Shown: one piece after another, positions 45,294-54,500 of the stretch
Layout: each line of letters starts with the position of its first letter
Position numbering within the stretch: the first letter of the stretch is position 1
NCBI GenBank assembly: GCA_965203835.1
Contig: OZ241919.1
Coordinates: 2,976,001 to 3,040,000, forward strand
From: CBDCFV01 sp965203835
Lineage (GTDB): Bacteria; Chloroflexota; Dehalococcoidia; Lucifugimonadales; UBA3495
DNA: 64,000 nt
Direction: 5' to 3'
The notes under the pieces: model-generated
Database searches by the model: none
The model's input: the letters and a program-made list of their open reading frames with translations, nothing else
Told to the model about the DNA's origin: nothing
Program-made: the position numbers and the translations under genes

Positions 45294-46184
45294 ATGGAAC
45301 GAGAATACGACGGCACAATCAGCAGTATTGACTTGCCCGATGTGATCTTATTGGAAGTCCAACATTCCGTGCTGATCGAATCCAACTACCTGGATACGAT
45401 GTCGGTTGACTGGGTACATCCAACTGGAAGCAAATTGCGCATCGAAACTGCCCTGTTCGAAAAGTACTTCGGTGACGAAGAGCACTCAGATGTCCCCGTT
45501 GTCAAGTACTCGACGAGGAGCTATGCCCCTGCGCTTTGTGGCCAACTGCGGTTACGTACACCCAACTATTACAGAGGATTGGAAGTTGGGGAAACAGGGT
45601 TGTCCGATCCATTCGAAGGATGCAGGTTTTCTCATCAGTGGGGGCCTGGCAGCGAAATGGTCATGAGACCGGAAGACGGAAGCGGAAGGAGTTTTGTCTT
45701 CGACGCAAGTGGAGCCACCAAGATAGACCTTTGCACCAAGACATTTACGTACTGCACCTCGTTAGATTCTGAGAGCAGTCTTTTGGACTTGGAAAAGGCT
45801 AATGCCCTCTATGGGCCTGACTACACTCATGGCTCTGTGTTCCGAAATTCGAAGGAATTGGCCCGGCACATCCTTGAGGGGTTTGCCGAGATCGTTAGTC
45901 GTTCCATGCTCGAAACCGTCAATCTTGACGGCGAAGAATCGGTTGAAACAACTTATCCAACTTATGCCTGGATAGTACACGGCCCCGTTCTATATTTGCG
46001 GGACGCGGAAACCGGCATTGAAGGAATCAAATCCTACTTTACGAAGCCAGACAATGACATATATCGTCATCAGAACGAATACAGATTCTGGATCGGGTTT
46101 GAAAATACTCCAGCCCAGTCTGACGAGGCGGCAATACTCCTACCCATACCGGAGGACATTGCAACTGTAGTAGAACTTGAATGA
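45294..46184 (+). CDS. Unknown protein, possibly DUF2971-like
   Basis: 296 residues. The order of features (LRLRTPNYYRGLEV, LSDPFEGCRF early; YFTKPDNDIYRHQNEYRFWI late) resembles DUF2971-type proteins, which share an early SxxFNDPFE and a late K...E.E.RF signature, but the match is by eye and weak. No signal peptide or membrane segment. It follows the coiled-coil gene by 7 bases. Position in an accessory block beside a methylase-HNH remnant makes a defence-related role conceivable but unproven. Confidence 0.55.
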   Translation: MEREYDGTISSIDLPDVILLEVQHSVLIESNYLDTMSVDWVHPTGSKLRIETALFEKYFGDEEHSDVPVVKYSTRSYAPALCGQLRLRTPNYYRGLEVGETGLSDPFEGCRFSHQWGPGSEMVMRPEDGSGRSFVFDASGATKIDLCTKTFTYCTSLDSESSLLDLEKANALYGPDYTHGSVFRNSKELARHILEGFAEIVSRSMLETVNLDGEESVETTYPTYAWIVHGPVLYLRDAETGIEGIKSYFTKPDNDIYRHQNEYRFWIGFENTPAQSDEAAILLPIPEDIATVVELE

Positions 46185-46238
46185 AGTTGAGGCTTTGATA
46201 TATCACATACTGTTGACAATATCCGGCCCATGCCAATA

Positions 46239-46268
46239 TGGACACCATAGCTGGCACAGGCTTATAAT
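46239..46268 (+). promoter_or_regulatory. Probable transketolase promoter
   Basis: TGGACA at 46239-46244, 18-base spacer, TATAAT at 46263-46268; start near 46275, 88 bases before the coding start. Confidence 0.6.
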
Positions 46269-46362
46269 TTGCCGCTGAACCCCCTCTCCCCAATGGCATC
46301 CCCAACCCTTGTGACCCCGCCGGTTACGAACGCGCGGGTCATGGACGTGAAGGAAGGCGGCA

Positions 46363-47217
46363 TTGGCCACACGAACGGATAACGGCCCCTCTGCGGCTGG
46401 CGCTTCGACTTACCCCGTCGATCAACTGGTTGACCTCTGCCGAGAGATACGCAGGGACATCATCCAGACCATCTACACCGCCGGAAGCGGGCATCCCGGC
46501 GGCTCCCTTTCCGAGTTGGAAATTCTCGTCGCCCTGTATTTCCACGTGATGCGGCACGACCCATCCAACCCGTCCTGGCCCGACCGGGACAAGTTGGTGC
46601 TCAGCAAAGGCCACGCCTCGCCGGGGTTGTACGCCGTCTTGTCCAAGGCCGGGTACTTCCCCAAAGAAGACCTGGACACCTTCCGCAAGCTGAACAGCCG
46701 GCTTCAAGGCCACGCCCATCCCATGACTCCGGGAGTGGAGATGAACTCCGGTTCCTTGGGCATGGGCCTGTCCTTCGCCTTGGGCTGCGCCTTGGCGGCG
46801 AAACTGGACAACAGGGACAGCTTGGTCTACGCCATCCTCGGCGACGGCGAGTGCGACGAGGGCGAGATATGGGAGGCCGCCATGTCGGCAGCCCACCACC
46901 AAGCCACCAACCTCATCGCCATCGTGGACCGCAACAGGATTCAGAACGACCGGTTCACCGACGACGTGATGACCCTTGAGCCTCTGGCGCAGAAGTGGCG
47001 GGCCTTCGGTTGGCGGGTCTTCGAGACGCCGGGCCACGACATGCCGGTGTTGCTGGAAACCTTTGACAAAGCAAGGAGGCGCCGCACCCGGCCCACGGCG
47101 ATCATCGCCCAGACGGTCAAGGGCAAGGGCGTCTCGTTCATGGAGAACAACCCTTCGTTCCACGGCAGGGCCCCCAACAAAGAGGAATTTGACAAGGCGA
47201 TGGAGGAGTTGGCCTGA
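46363..47217 (+). CDS. Transketolase, N-terminal (TPP-binding) subunit
   Basis: 284 residues. Split transketolase: SGHPGGSLSELEILVALYFH, KLVLSKGHASPGLYAVL, and the TPP motif GDGECDEGEIWEAAMSAAHH running to VDRNRIQND. It transfers two-carbon ketol units in the pentose phosphate pathway. The start is TTG 46363 with AAGGAAGGCGG upstream. Its stop overlaps the start of the C-terminal subunit (TGATG), so the two are coupled. Confidence 0.92.
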   Translation: MATRTDNGPSAAGASTYPVDQLVDLCREIRRDIIQTIYTAGSGHPGGSLSELEILVALYFHVMRHDPSNPSWPDRDKLVLSKGHASPGLYAVLSKAGYFPKEDLDTFRKLNSRLQGHAHPMTPGVEMNSGSLGMGLSFALGCALAAKLDNRDSLVYAILGDGECDEGEIWEAAMSAAHHQATNLIAIVDRNRIQNDRFTDDVMTLEPLAQKWRAFGWRVFETPGHDMPVLLETFDKARRRRTRPTAIIAQTVKGKGVSFMENNPSFHGRAPNKEEFDKAMEELA

Positions 47218-48167
47218 TGGCGGCGCAATGGACGATGGCCTCCACCCGGGAGACCTACGGGCGCACCCTGCTGGAAATGGCCGAGGAGTTCCCGGACATC
47301 GTGGTACTTGGCGGGGACCTCAACGTGTCGGTGTTCACCCACCTGTGGCGGGACAAGTACCCGGAACGGTTCTTCGACTTCGGCCCAGCGGAGCAGAACC
47401 TGGTGGGCGTCGGCGCCGGGCTGGCGGCGTCGGGCAAGATACCATTCGTCAGCACCTTCGCCGTGTTCGGGGTGGGCCGCCCCTTCGACCAGCTTCGGGT
47501 GCTGGTCGCCCAAGGCAACCTGAACTTCAAGCTGGTCTGCACCCACGCCGGCATCCTTACCGGCGAAGACGGCATGTCGGCCCACGGCATCGAGGACCTG
47601 GCCTTGGCCTGTTCCCTGCTGGGGTTCACCGTTGTTTGCCCCGCAGACTCCGTCGAAGCGGCTCAAGCCGTCCGCGCGGCGGCCGCTACCGAGGGGCCGT
47701 TCTACGTGCGCTTGTCCCGTGCCGCCACGCCGGTAATCCACTCCGACGACTACAAGTTGGAGGTAGGCAAGGCCCACGTGGAACGGGAAGGCAGCGACGT
47801 AGCCATCGTCGGCACGGGCGTCATGGTCTCGGTGGCCCTGGATGCGGCAGACCTGCTGGCCGAATCGGGAATCTCCGCCCGCGTGATCAACATGCACACG
47901 TTGACCCCGGCAGACGAGGCCACGCTCCTGGCCGCGGCCAAGGAAACGGGCGCAATAGTGACCGCCGAGGAACACTACATCCACGGCGGCCTCGGCAGCA
48001 TCGTCGCCCAGGTAATCGGGCGTTCCCACCCCGTGCCGCTGGAGATGGTAGCCCTCCAAGGTTACAGCGAGTCGGGCAGGGCCGAGGAGCTAATGGAGAA
48101 AGCCGGCCTCACCCCCGAAGCGGTGAAGCAGGCCGCGGAGCGGGCCATCAGCAGGAAGACCGTTTAA
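47217..48167 (+). CDS. Transketolase, C-terminal subunit
   Basis: 316 residues: pyrimidine-binding domain with FGPAEQNLVGVGAGLAASGK (catalytic Glu) and THAGILTGEDGMSAHGIEDL, then the C-terminal domain (VAIVGTGVMVSVALDAADLL, VTAEEHYIHGGLGSIVAQVI). It pairs with the N-terminal subunit to form a complete enzyme; split transketolases are common in archaea and several bacterial phyla. A DXS-like alternative is less likely because of the subunit split. A palindromic repeat follows 57 bases later. Confidence 0.92.
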   Translation: MAAQWTMASTRETYGRTLLEMAEEFPDIVVLGGDLNVSVFTHLWRDKYPERFFDFGPAEQNLVGVGAGLAASGKIPFVSTFAVFGVGRPFDQLRVLVAQGNLNFKLVCTHAGILTGEDGMSAHGIEDLALACSLLGFTVVCPADSVEAAQAVRAAAATEGPFYVRLSRAATPVIHSDDYKLEVGKAHVEREGSDVAIVGTGVMVSVALDAADLLAESGISARVINMHTLTPADEATLLAAAKETGAIVTAEEHYIHGGLGSIVAQVIGRSHPVPLEMVALQGYSESGRAEELMEKAGLTPEAVKQAAERAISRKTV

Positions 48168-48223
48168 GCGTCCGTCACGCTGACTCTCCCCGCACCCGCT
48201 CCAGAACTCGGCGCTTCCAAGCT

Positions 48224-48274
48224 CGTCATTCCCGCGCAGAAACGTAACCCCCGCGAAGGCGGGGGCGGGAATCC
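48224..48274 (+). repeat. Compound palindromic repeat
   Basis: Outer arms ATTCCCGC and GCGGGAAT enclose CCCCCGC-GAAG-GCGGGGG. Near-exact reverse complement of the element at 14291-14340. It may act as a transcription stop or mRNA 3'-end stabiliser for the transketolase genes. Confidence 0.8.
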
Positions 48275-48335
48275 ATAGGCTTTTCGGTCACCGGCGCCGT
48301 ACACTAGCGGGACCGGTTGGTTTTGAGATAGCTTG

Positions 48336-48823
48336 TTAGTCGTCGAGCATCAGGATAACGGTGACTTCGTTGGCAGCCGCCGTTGCCGCCCGCGTGTCGT
48401 CTATCCGGGACCCAATAACCGCCGGTAACACCGGCTGGTTGATGACAGCCCTTAGTATACTTGCCCGCTCGGTTGCCCGCGTGATGTCGATGTCACCGAT
48501 GGTTATGGAGATTTCGGCGGCGACGTGGAGGACCGAAGCATCACCTTTGTGCCGGCCATCAAATATGAGGTCGGTCAGTCCAAGTTCGTAGCTTTGTTCT
48601 CCGGTGATAATGCCGTCGTCTTCCGCTTGTTCAATAAGGTCCATCAGACCAGGGGCTAAGGCGGTCCATGCCCCTTTCAGGACGTTGACCCTGCGGACTT
48701 GAAGATGTCGCCCTGCTATGCTTCCGATGTTCTTTTCTATTTTGAGCTCGTAATAGTATCCGACCATTCTGGTTGTTCCCGCAGGATTCGGGCAAGATCG
48801 TCGGTGTTGTTGATGGATGTCAT
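48336..48823 (-). pseudogene. Decayed PD-(D/E)XK-like family protein
   Basis: An open frame of 143 residues (48336-48767) holds the C-terminal half of the family seen at 8591: LGLTDLIFDGRHKGD, LHVAAEISITIG, VIGSRIDD. Just upstream in another frame, ATG 48823 opens TSINNTDDLARILREQPEW, a typical N-terminus of the same family, and then hits a stop. So the gene has lost its middle and changed frame. Expression of a shortened product is possible from 48767 but no ribosome site is evident. Confidence 0.6.
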
Positions 48824-48833
48824 GGCAAGTAGT

Positions 48834-50132
48834 CTACTCCCGAGTCTGCCCCTCCCCCATCACCACCCACTTGTACGACGTAAGCTCCCTTAGCCCCATC
48901 GGCCCGCGGGCGTGGAATTTCTGGGTGCTTATCCCGACCTCTGCCCCCAAGCCGAACTGGCCGCCGTCGTTGAACCTGGTGCTGGCGTTGACGAACACCG
49001 CCGCGGCATCCACCTCGTCCATGAATCTCATCGCCGCCGTGTAGTCATCGGTCACTATCGCCTCGGAGTGACCTGATCCGTAGGTCTCTATGTGCCCCAG
49101 GGCGTCGTCCATTGAATCGACGACTTTTATCGCCGCGGTAAGGGACAGGAACTCCTTGCCCCAGTCCTCTTCGCTGGCCGGCAGCACCCCGCTGGATGCG
49201 CCCTCCCCGGCGGCGACGGGGAATGGCCCAAGGATGCTCAACGCCCGGTGGTCGCAGTGCAACTCAACCCCGGCTCTGCGCAACTCCCGCGCCGCCTTGG
49301 GCAGGAAAGCAGGCGCGGCATCCACGTGGACCAGGATGGTGTCCAGGGCGTTGCAGACCGACGGCCGCTGCACCTTGGCGTTGTAGACGATTTTAGCGGC
49401 CTTGTCTATTTCCGCCGCACTGTCAATGTAGGTATGGCAGACTCCCACGCCCCCGGTAACGGCCGGCATGGAGGCGTGTTCCGCCACGTACCTAATCAAC
49501 CCGTCGCCGCCCCGCGGCACCAGCAGGTCGATGTAGTCCTTCATGCCCAGCATGGTATCCACCAGCGCCCGGTTGGGATTGTCTACGAACACCACGCCGT
49601 CGGCCGGCACTCCGGCATCCGAAATAGCCTCTCGGGTCAACTCCACCAACGCCTTGTTGGAATGAATGCTCTCCTTCCCGCCCCGCAGCAGGCAGGAATT
49701 GCCCGACTTCAGGCACAAGGTGGAGATGTCTATGGTGATGTTGGGACGGCTTTCGTAAATGCTGGCGATGACCCCCAAGGGCACCCGGCGTTTGCTCACC
49801 CTCAACCCGTTGGCCAGCGTGGTGGCGTCCATGGTCTCGCTGATGGGGTCCGGCAGGGCCGCAACGCTGCGGACGCCCTCCGCCACGTCGTGGAGCCGGC
49901 CCGGGGTCAGCAACAGGCGGTCCAGCAGCGCCTCGCTCAGGCCGTCGGCCTTGCCGGCTTCGTAGTCTTCACGGTTCGCGGCCAGGACATCATCCTGCCG
50001 GTCGTCCAGGGCCTGAGCAATGTTGTGCAAAGCCCGGTCCTTGACGCCGCTCGGCAGCCGGGCCAGTACCCTGGACGCCACCCGCGCCCTCTGGCCAAGC
50101 TCAAGCAGGTCTTCTATCGTGTTAGTAGCCAT
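48834..50132 (-). CDS. proA: Gamma-glutamyl phosphate reductase
   Basis: Second step of proline synthesis: NADPH reduction of glutamyl phosphate to the semialdehyde. 432 residues, aldehyde-dehydrogenase fold with SIYESRPNITIDISTLCLKS, VPRGGDGLIRYVAE, the catalytic Cys in QRPSVCNALDTILVH and the C-terminal FGLGAEVGISTQKFHARGPM block. It lies 27 bases after proB on the minus strand. Confidence 0.96.
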   Translation of the reverse strand: MATNTIEDLLELGQRARVASRVLARLPSGVKDRALHNIAQALDDRQDDVLAANREDYEAGKADGLSEALLDRLLLTPGRLHDVAEGVRSVAALPDPISETMDATTLANGLRVSKRRVPLGVIASIYESRPNITIDISTLCLKSGNSCLLRGGKESIHSNKALVELTREAISDAGVPADGVVFVDNPNRALVDTMLGMKDYIDLLVPRGGDGLIRYVAEHASMPAVTGGVGVCHTYIDSAAEIDKAAKIVYNAKVQRPSVCNALDTILVHVDAAPAFLPKAARELRRAGVELHCDHRALSILGPFPVAAGEGASSGVLPASEEDWGKEFLSLTAAIKVVDSMDDALGHIETYGSGHSEAIVTDDYTAAMRFMDEVDAAAVFVNASTRFNDGGQFGLGAEVGISTQKFHARGPMGLRELTSYKWVVMGEGQTRE

Positions 50133-50159
50133 AATTCTCGGTGACTCCTTCCATGTCCA

Positions 50160-51341
50160 TCACAAAAGCACAAGGTTATTGCGGTGAACAACTTCATCGC
50201 CGTAATGGTAGCCCAGGGCCTCTTGAATATCATCGGAGCGGACGCCCTGGATGCGCTTGATGTCCTCGGAACGGTAGTTGGCAATGCCGCAAGCAATCCG
50301 GCGCCCTTCCGAGGTGACTACGTACACCACGTCTCCCCGGTCGAACTCGCCGGTCACGCCGGTAATGCCCGCGGGCAGCAGGCTGCGGTGGTCCTTCTCC
50401 AAGGCCGCCGCCGCTCCCCGGTCCACCAGCACCCCGGCGCTCTGGGAAGCGAAACCCAGCATCCAGCGCTTCCGCGCCTCCATCTTCTCTTCCGCAGGAC
50501 GGAAAGTGGTGCCGATGCTCTCCGCTCCAGCGGCCCGCAGCAGGGCGTCTTCCGCCGCCCCATGACACATGACCATCGTAATGCCCGAAGTGGTCACCAA
50601 GCGCGCCGCGTCTATCTTGGTAGCCATTCCACCGCGGGCCCAAGGACTCCGGTTCCTGCCGGCGAGGGCCTCGACCGATTCGTCCACTTGGTCCACCACC
50701 GGTATCAACTCCGCCTCCGGGTCCAGGTTGGGGTCGGCGGTATACAGCCCGGCGGTATCCGTCAGTATCACCAGCAGGTCCGCGTCAACAAGGTTGGCTA
50801 CCAGCGCGGAAAGACGGTCGTTGTCGCCGAACACCTCGCCAATCTCGTCAACGGCCACCACGTCGTTTTCGTTGAGTATGGGCACCACTCCCCTTTCCAG
50901 CAGGCCGTGGAGAGTGTTGCCGACGTTCAAATAGGACTGGCGGTCCGACAGGTCCCTGATGGTCAGCAGCACCTGCGCGACCTTCAACCCGCGGAACTGG
51001 AACAGCTCCCCGTAGGTATGCATCAAGCGGCTTTGCCCCATCGCGGCCAGTGTCTGGCGGGAGGGTATGTCCCTGTCCAAGCGGCCCCGGCTGGACCCCA
51101 AGACATCGTGCCCTGCGGCTATCGCGCCGGAAGTTACGAACAGCACCTCCAAGCCCAAGCTGTTCAGTTCGGCTATCTGCCGCACCAAGTCGGCCATAAC
51201 GGTCAGGTCCAACTGCCGGTGGGACGGCCCGGTGGTGAGGATGCCGGTCCCGGCCTTGACGACAACGCGCTTGTAGGGAAACCGGAGTGACCCCGGCTCA
51301 GCGGCGTGGGAATTGGCCGCAAGTTGGCTGCTCAATGACAA
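50160..51341 (-). CDS. proB: Glutamate 5-kinase with PUA domain
   Basis: First step of proline synthesis. 393 residues: amino-acid kinase domain (VVVKAGTGILT, FVTSGAIAAGHDVL, ILNENDVVAVDEIG, FGDNDRLSALVA, LLVILTDTAGLYTADP) and a C-terminal PUA domain from about residue 290. Proline feedback normally acts on the kinase domain. The start is probably TTG 51341 (a second TTG lies two codons in); no ATG is suitable. A good promoter lies 45-75 bases upstream. Confidence 0.95.
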   Translation of the reverse strand: MSLSSQLAANSHAAEPGSLRFPYKRVVVKAGTGILTTGPSHRQLDLTVMADLVRQIAELNSLGLEVLFVTSGAIAAGHDVLGSSRGRLDRDIPSRQTLAAMGQSRLMHTYGELFQFRGLKVAQVLLTIRDLSDRQSYLNVGNTLHGLLERGVVPILNENDVVAVDEIGEVFGDNDRLSALVANLVDADLLVILTDTAGLYTADPNLDPEAELIPVVDQVDESVEALAGRNRSPWARGGMATKIDAARLVTTSGITMVMCHGAAEDALLRAAGAESIGTTFRPAEEKMEARKRWMLGFASQSAGVLVDRGAAAALEKDHRSLLPAGITGVTGEFDRGDVVYVVTSEGRRIACGIANYRSEDIKRIQGVRSDDIQEALGYHYGDEVVHRNNLVLL

Positions 51342-51387
51342 CGAGGATGCCCCTTTGACTGGAAGATGTAGAGTCGGTGTAGCGTGA

Positions 51388-51416
51388 ATTATATCATCCG
51401 GTCTTATTCGTCTGAA
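51388..51416 (-). promoter_or_regulatory. proBA promoter
   Basis: Minus-strand TTCAGA (51416-51411), 17-base spacer, TATAAT (51393-51388); start near 51381. The -35 lies within GTCTGAATCAGAC (51410-51422), a quasi-palindrome matching the ends of the 12458 and 59782 repeats. Confidence 0.6.
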
Positions 51417-51572
51417 TCAGACAATCACCACTCAAGCTGTGTTGTTCTACCCACATCCCATACCATAGAATGAATGCATAGGGCTGACGCAGCGCGTCAG
51501 CCCTGTTGGGCGTGGAAAATCCCTGCCCAACGTCATCTGAATAAATCCAGACTAGGAACGGTGCGAAAGCTC

Positions 51573-54500
51573 ATGCCCCTAGAAGGCCTCGTTTCTCTGC
51601 TTAGCAACCACTCCGTATTCCGCAGCCAGGTGCAAGGAATCGGCGCTGGCGGTCCTCCACCCAGGGTCTCGGTGCGCCAGGGTGCCGCCCCAGCCTACGT
51701 CACGGCCCTGTGGAGCCTGCGTCAATCGCCGACGCTGGTAATCACCCCACGAGCCGAAGACGCCCGGCGTCTCCACGACCACTTGCTGACCTACTTGGGC
51801 GAAGAGGGGCCGGTGTTCCTGTTGCCTGAGCCGGAGGTATTGCCCTTCGAGCGGTTGGCGGTGGACGCCAACACCAGCAACCAGCGCTTGGCCTCACTGG
51901 CTGCCTTGGCCTCCTGCGACCGCCGCCCGCCCGGACAAGCGCCGCCGGTAGTGGTGGCGTCCATCAGCGCCGCCATGCGCCCCACCCTGCCAAGGCAGGT
52001 AATGGCCGGGAGACTGGGCGACGGCCCTGATTGCAACACCCTGGAGACCGGCCAGCGGGTGCGTTTGCAAGATCTGCTGGTCCAATGGGTGGGCCTCGGC
52101 TACCACAACGAACCCGTCGTGGAGTCTCCCGGCGCTTTCAGCCAGCGCGGCGGCATCATAGACATCTTCCCGTCCAACGCCGACCTGCCCTTTCGCATCG
52201 AGCTTTGGGACGACCAAGTAGACACCATCAGGCAATTCGATCCCCAAAGCCAGCGGTCGGTGGCTGCCGCCGACCGGGTGGACATCGTCCCGGCCAGGGA
52301 GCAACTCCCCGGCATCGCCGACCGCCGCCGGGTGGAAAACCTCATTGAGGGGATGGACTTTTCCCGGTGTGACCGGGAGGTGCGGGAGCGCATCGAGGAT
52401 GAACTGGTCACACTCTTCTCCGCGCCCAACGTCGAAAGCCTTATTTTCTACAACGGCCTCCTGAACAACGCCAGCCTGCTGGAGTACTTGGACAGGGACG
52501 GCCTGGTGGTGCTGGAGCGGCCCAGCCAGGTCGAAGACGAAGCGCTTGAGCTGGAAGAGAGGTTCACCAACATGCGGATGGCGCGGGAGGAGCGCGGCGA
52601 ACTGCCACGAGGCTTCCCGGCGCCCTTCTTCCCTTGGCTGGACTTTTCCGCAGCCCTGGAGAAACGCCCCAGGCTGTTGCTGCATAGCTGGCTCAGCGAC
52701 ATAGAGGACGAACTGTTCCAGCCCGCGACTCCCTACTACGGCCGCTTGGAACAGCTCGCCGGTGACCTGCGCCGCCACGCAAGCCGCGGCGGAGCCACGG
52801 TGGCCGTCACCCGCCACGCCCGCCGCCTGCGTGAAATTCTCGAACAAGACGACATCGGCGCGGCCATAACTGACGACCTGCAACCGCCCCTTGCCGCCGG
52901 GGAAATCCACTTGGTCAACGGCTCCCTCTCCGAGGGATGGGTGCTGGAAACCCCGTCCGGCAACGGCGCCGTCTCATCGTCCGGCGGCGGCACCGTCTCA
53001 TCACCCGGTAGCGACACCGTCCCATCACCCGGCGGCTTAACCGTCATTCCCGCGAAGGCGGGAATCCACAATGGCAGCGTCTCGTCCGTCCAACTCCTGA
53101 CCGACTCGGAACTGTTCGGCACCGTCAAGGAGCGCCGCTACCGCCGTCCCCGCCGGGCTGAAGCCGGAACGGAAATCACCGCCCTGTCGGACCTGGTCAT
53201 CGGCAGCTTCGTCGTCCACATCGACCACGGCGTGGCCCGGTTCGCCGGCACCACCACCATGGACGAGGACGACGAGAACAAAGAGTACTTGGTGCTGGAG
53301 TACGCCGAGAACGACAAGCTGTACGTGCCCACCGATCACCTTGACCGGGTAACGGCCTACGTCGGCGCCCAGGACCAACCGCCCAGCCTTACCCGCCTCG
53401 GCTCCGCCGACTGGGCCAGGGTCAAGGAGAAGGTCAAAGGCGCGGCCAGGGAGATGGCCAAGGAACTATTGGACCTCCACGCCCAGCGGGAAGTCGCCCA
53501 AGGCCACGAGTTTGTCCAGGACACCGTCTGGCAACAGGAGTTGGAAGACTCCTTTCCCTACGAAGAGACCCCCGACCAAGCCTCCGCCATCAACGACGTG
53601 AAAGCCGACATGGAAAAGCCCAAGCCCATGGACCGCCTAATCTGCGGCGATGTTGGCTACGGCAAGACCGAGGTAGCCTTGCGGGCCGCCTTCAAAACCG
53701 TCAACGACGGTATGCAGGTCGGCCTGCTGGTCCCCACCACGGTGCTGGCCCAGCAGCACTACGCCACCTTCAGCGAACGCCTCAGCCCCTTCCCGGTCAG
53801 CGTCGACGTTTTGAGCCGCTTCCGCACCCACAAGGAGCAGCAGGAGGTAATCCAGTCCCTCAAGGACGGCTCCCTTGACATAGTCATCGGCACTCACCGC
53901 CTCCTGCAAAAGGACGTGGAGTTCAAGAACCTGGGCTTGGCGGTGGTGGACGAAGAGCAGCGGTTCGGCGTCGCCCACAAGGAGCAGATCAAGCGGTTGC
54001 GCAAGGAGGTGGACGTACTCACCCTCAGCGCCACTCCCATTCCCCGCACCCTGAACCTGGCCCTATCCGGCATCCGCGACCTCAGCACTATGGACACCGC
54101 CCCGGAGGCCCGCCTGCCCATCAAGACCTTCGTTTCCGAGTACAGCGACGACGTGGTCAGGGAGGCCATCCTGCGGGAGATGGAGCGCGGCGGACAGGTA
54201 TTCTTCCTGCACAACCGGGTCAGGACCATCGAGCGCACCGCGGCGGAACTAGCCGAACTGGTCCCCCAAGCCCGCATCTTGATCGGCCACGGCCAGATGC
54301 CCGAGTCCGACTTGGAAGACGTGATGGTGGCCTTCTCCAACGGCGAGGCTGACATCCTGGTCTGCACCACCATCATCGAATCGGGGCTGGACCTGCCCAA
54401 CGTCAACACCCTGATCCTCGACCGCGCCGACCGGTTCGGGCTGTCCCAGCTTTACCAGTTGCGCGGGCGTATCGGCCGTGGCGAGCATCGCGCCTACGCC

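Noticed and set aside
46941..48059. Long minus-strand frame opposite transketolase
   Set aside because: Antisense to two confident genes; no conserved motifs.
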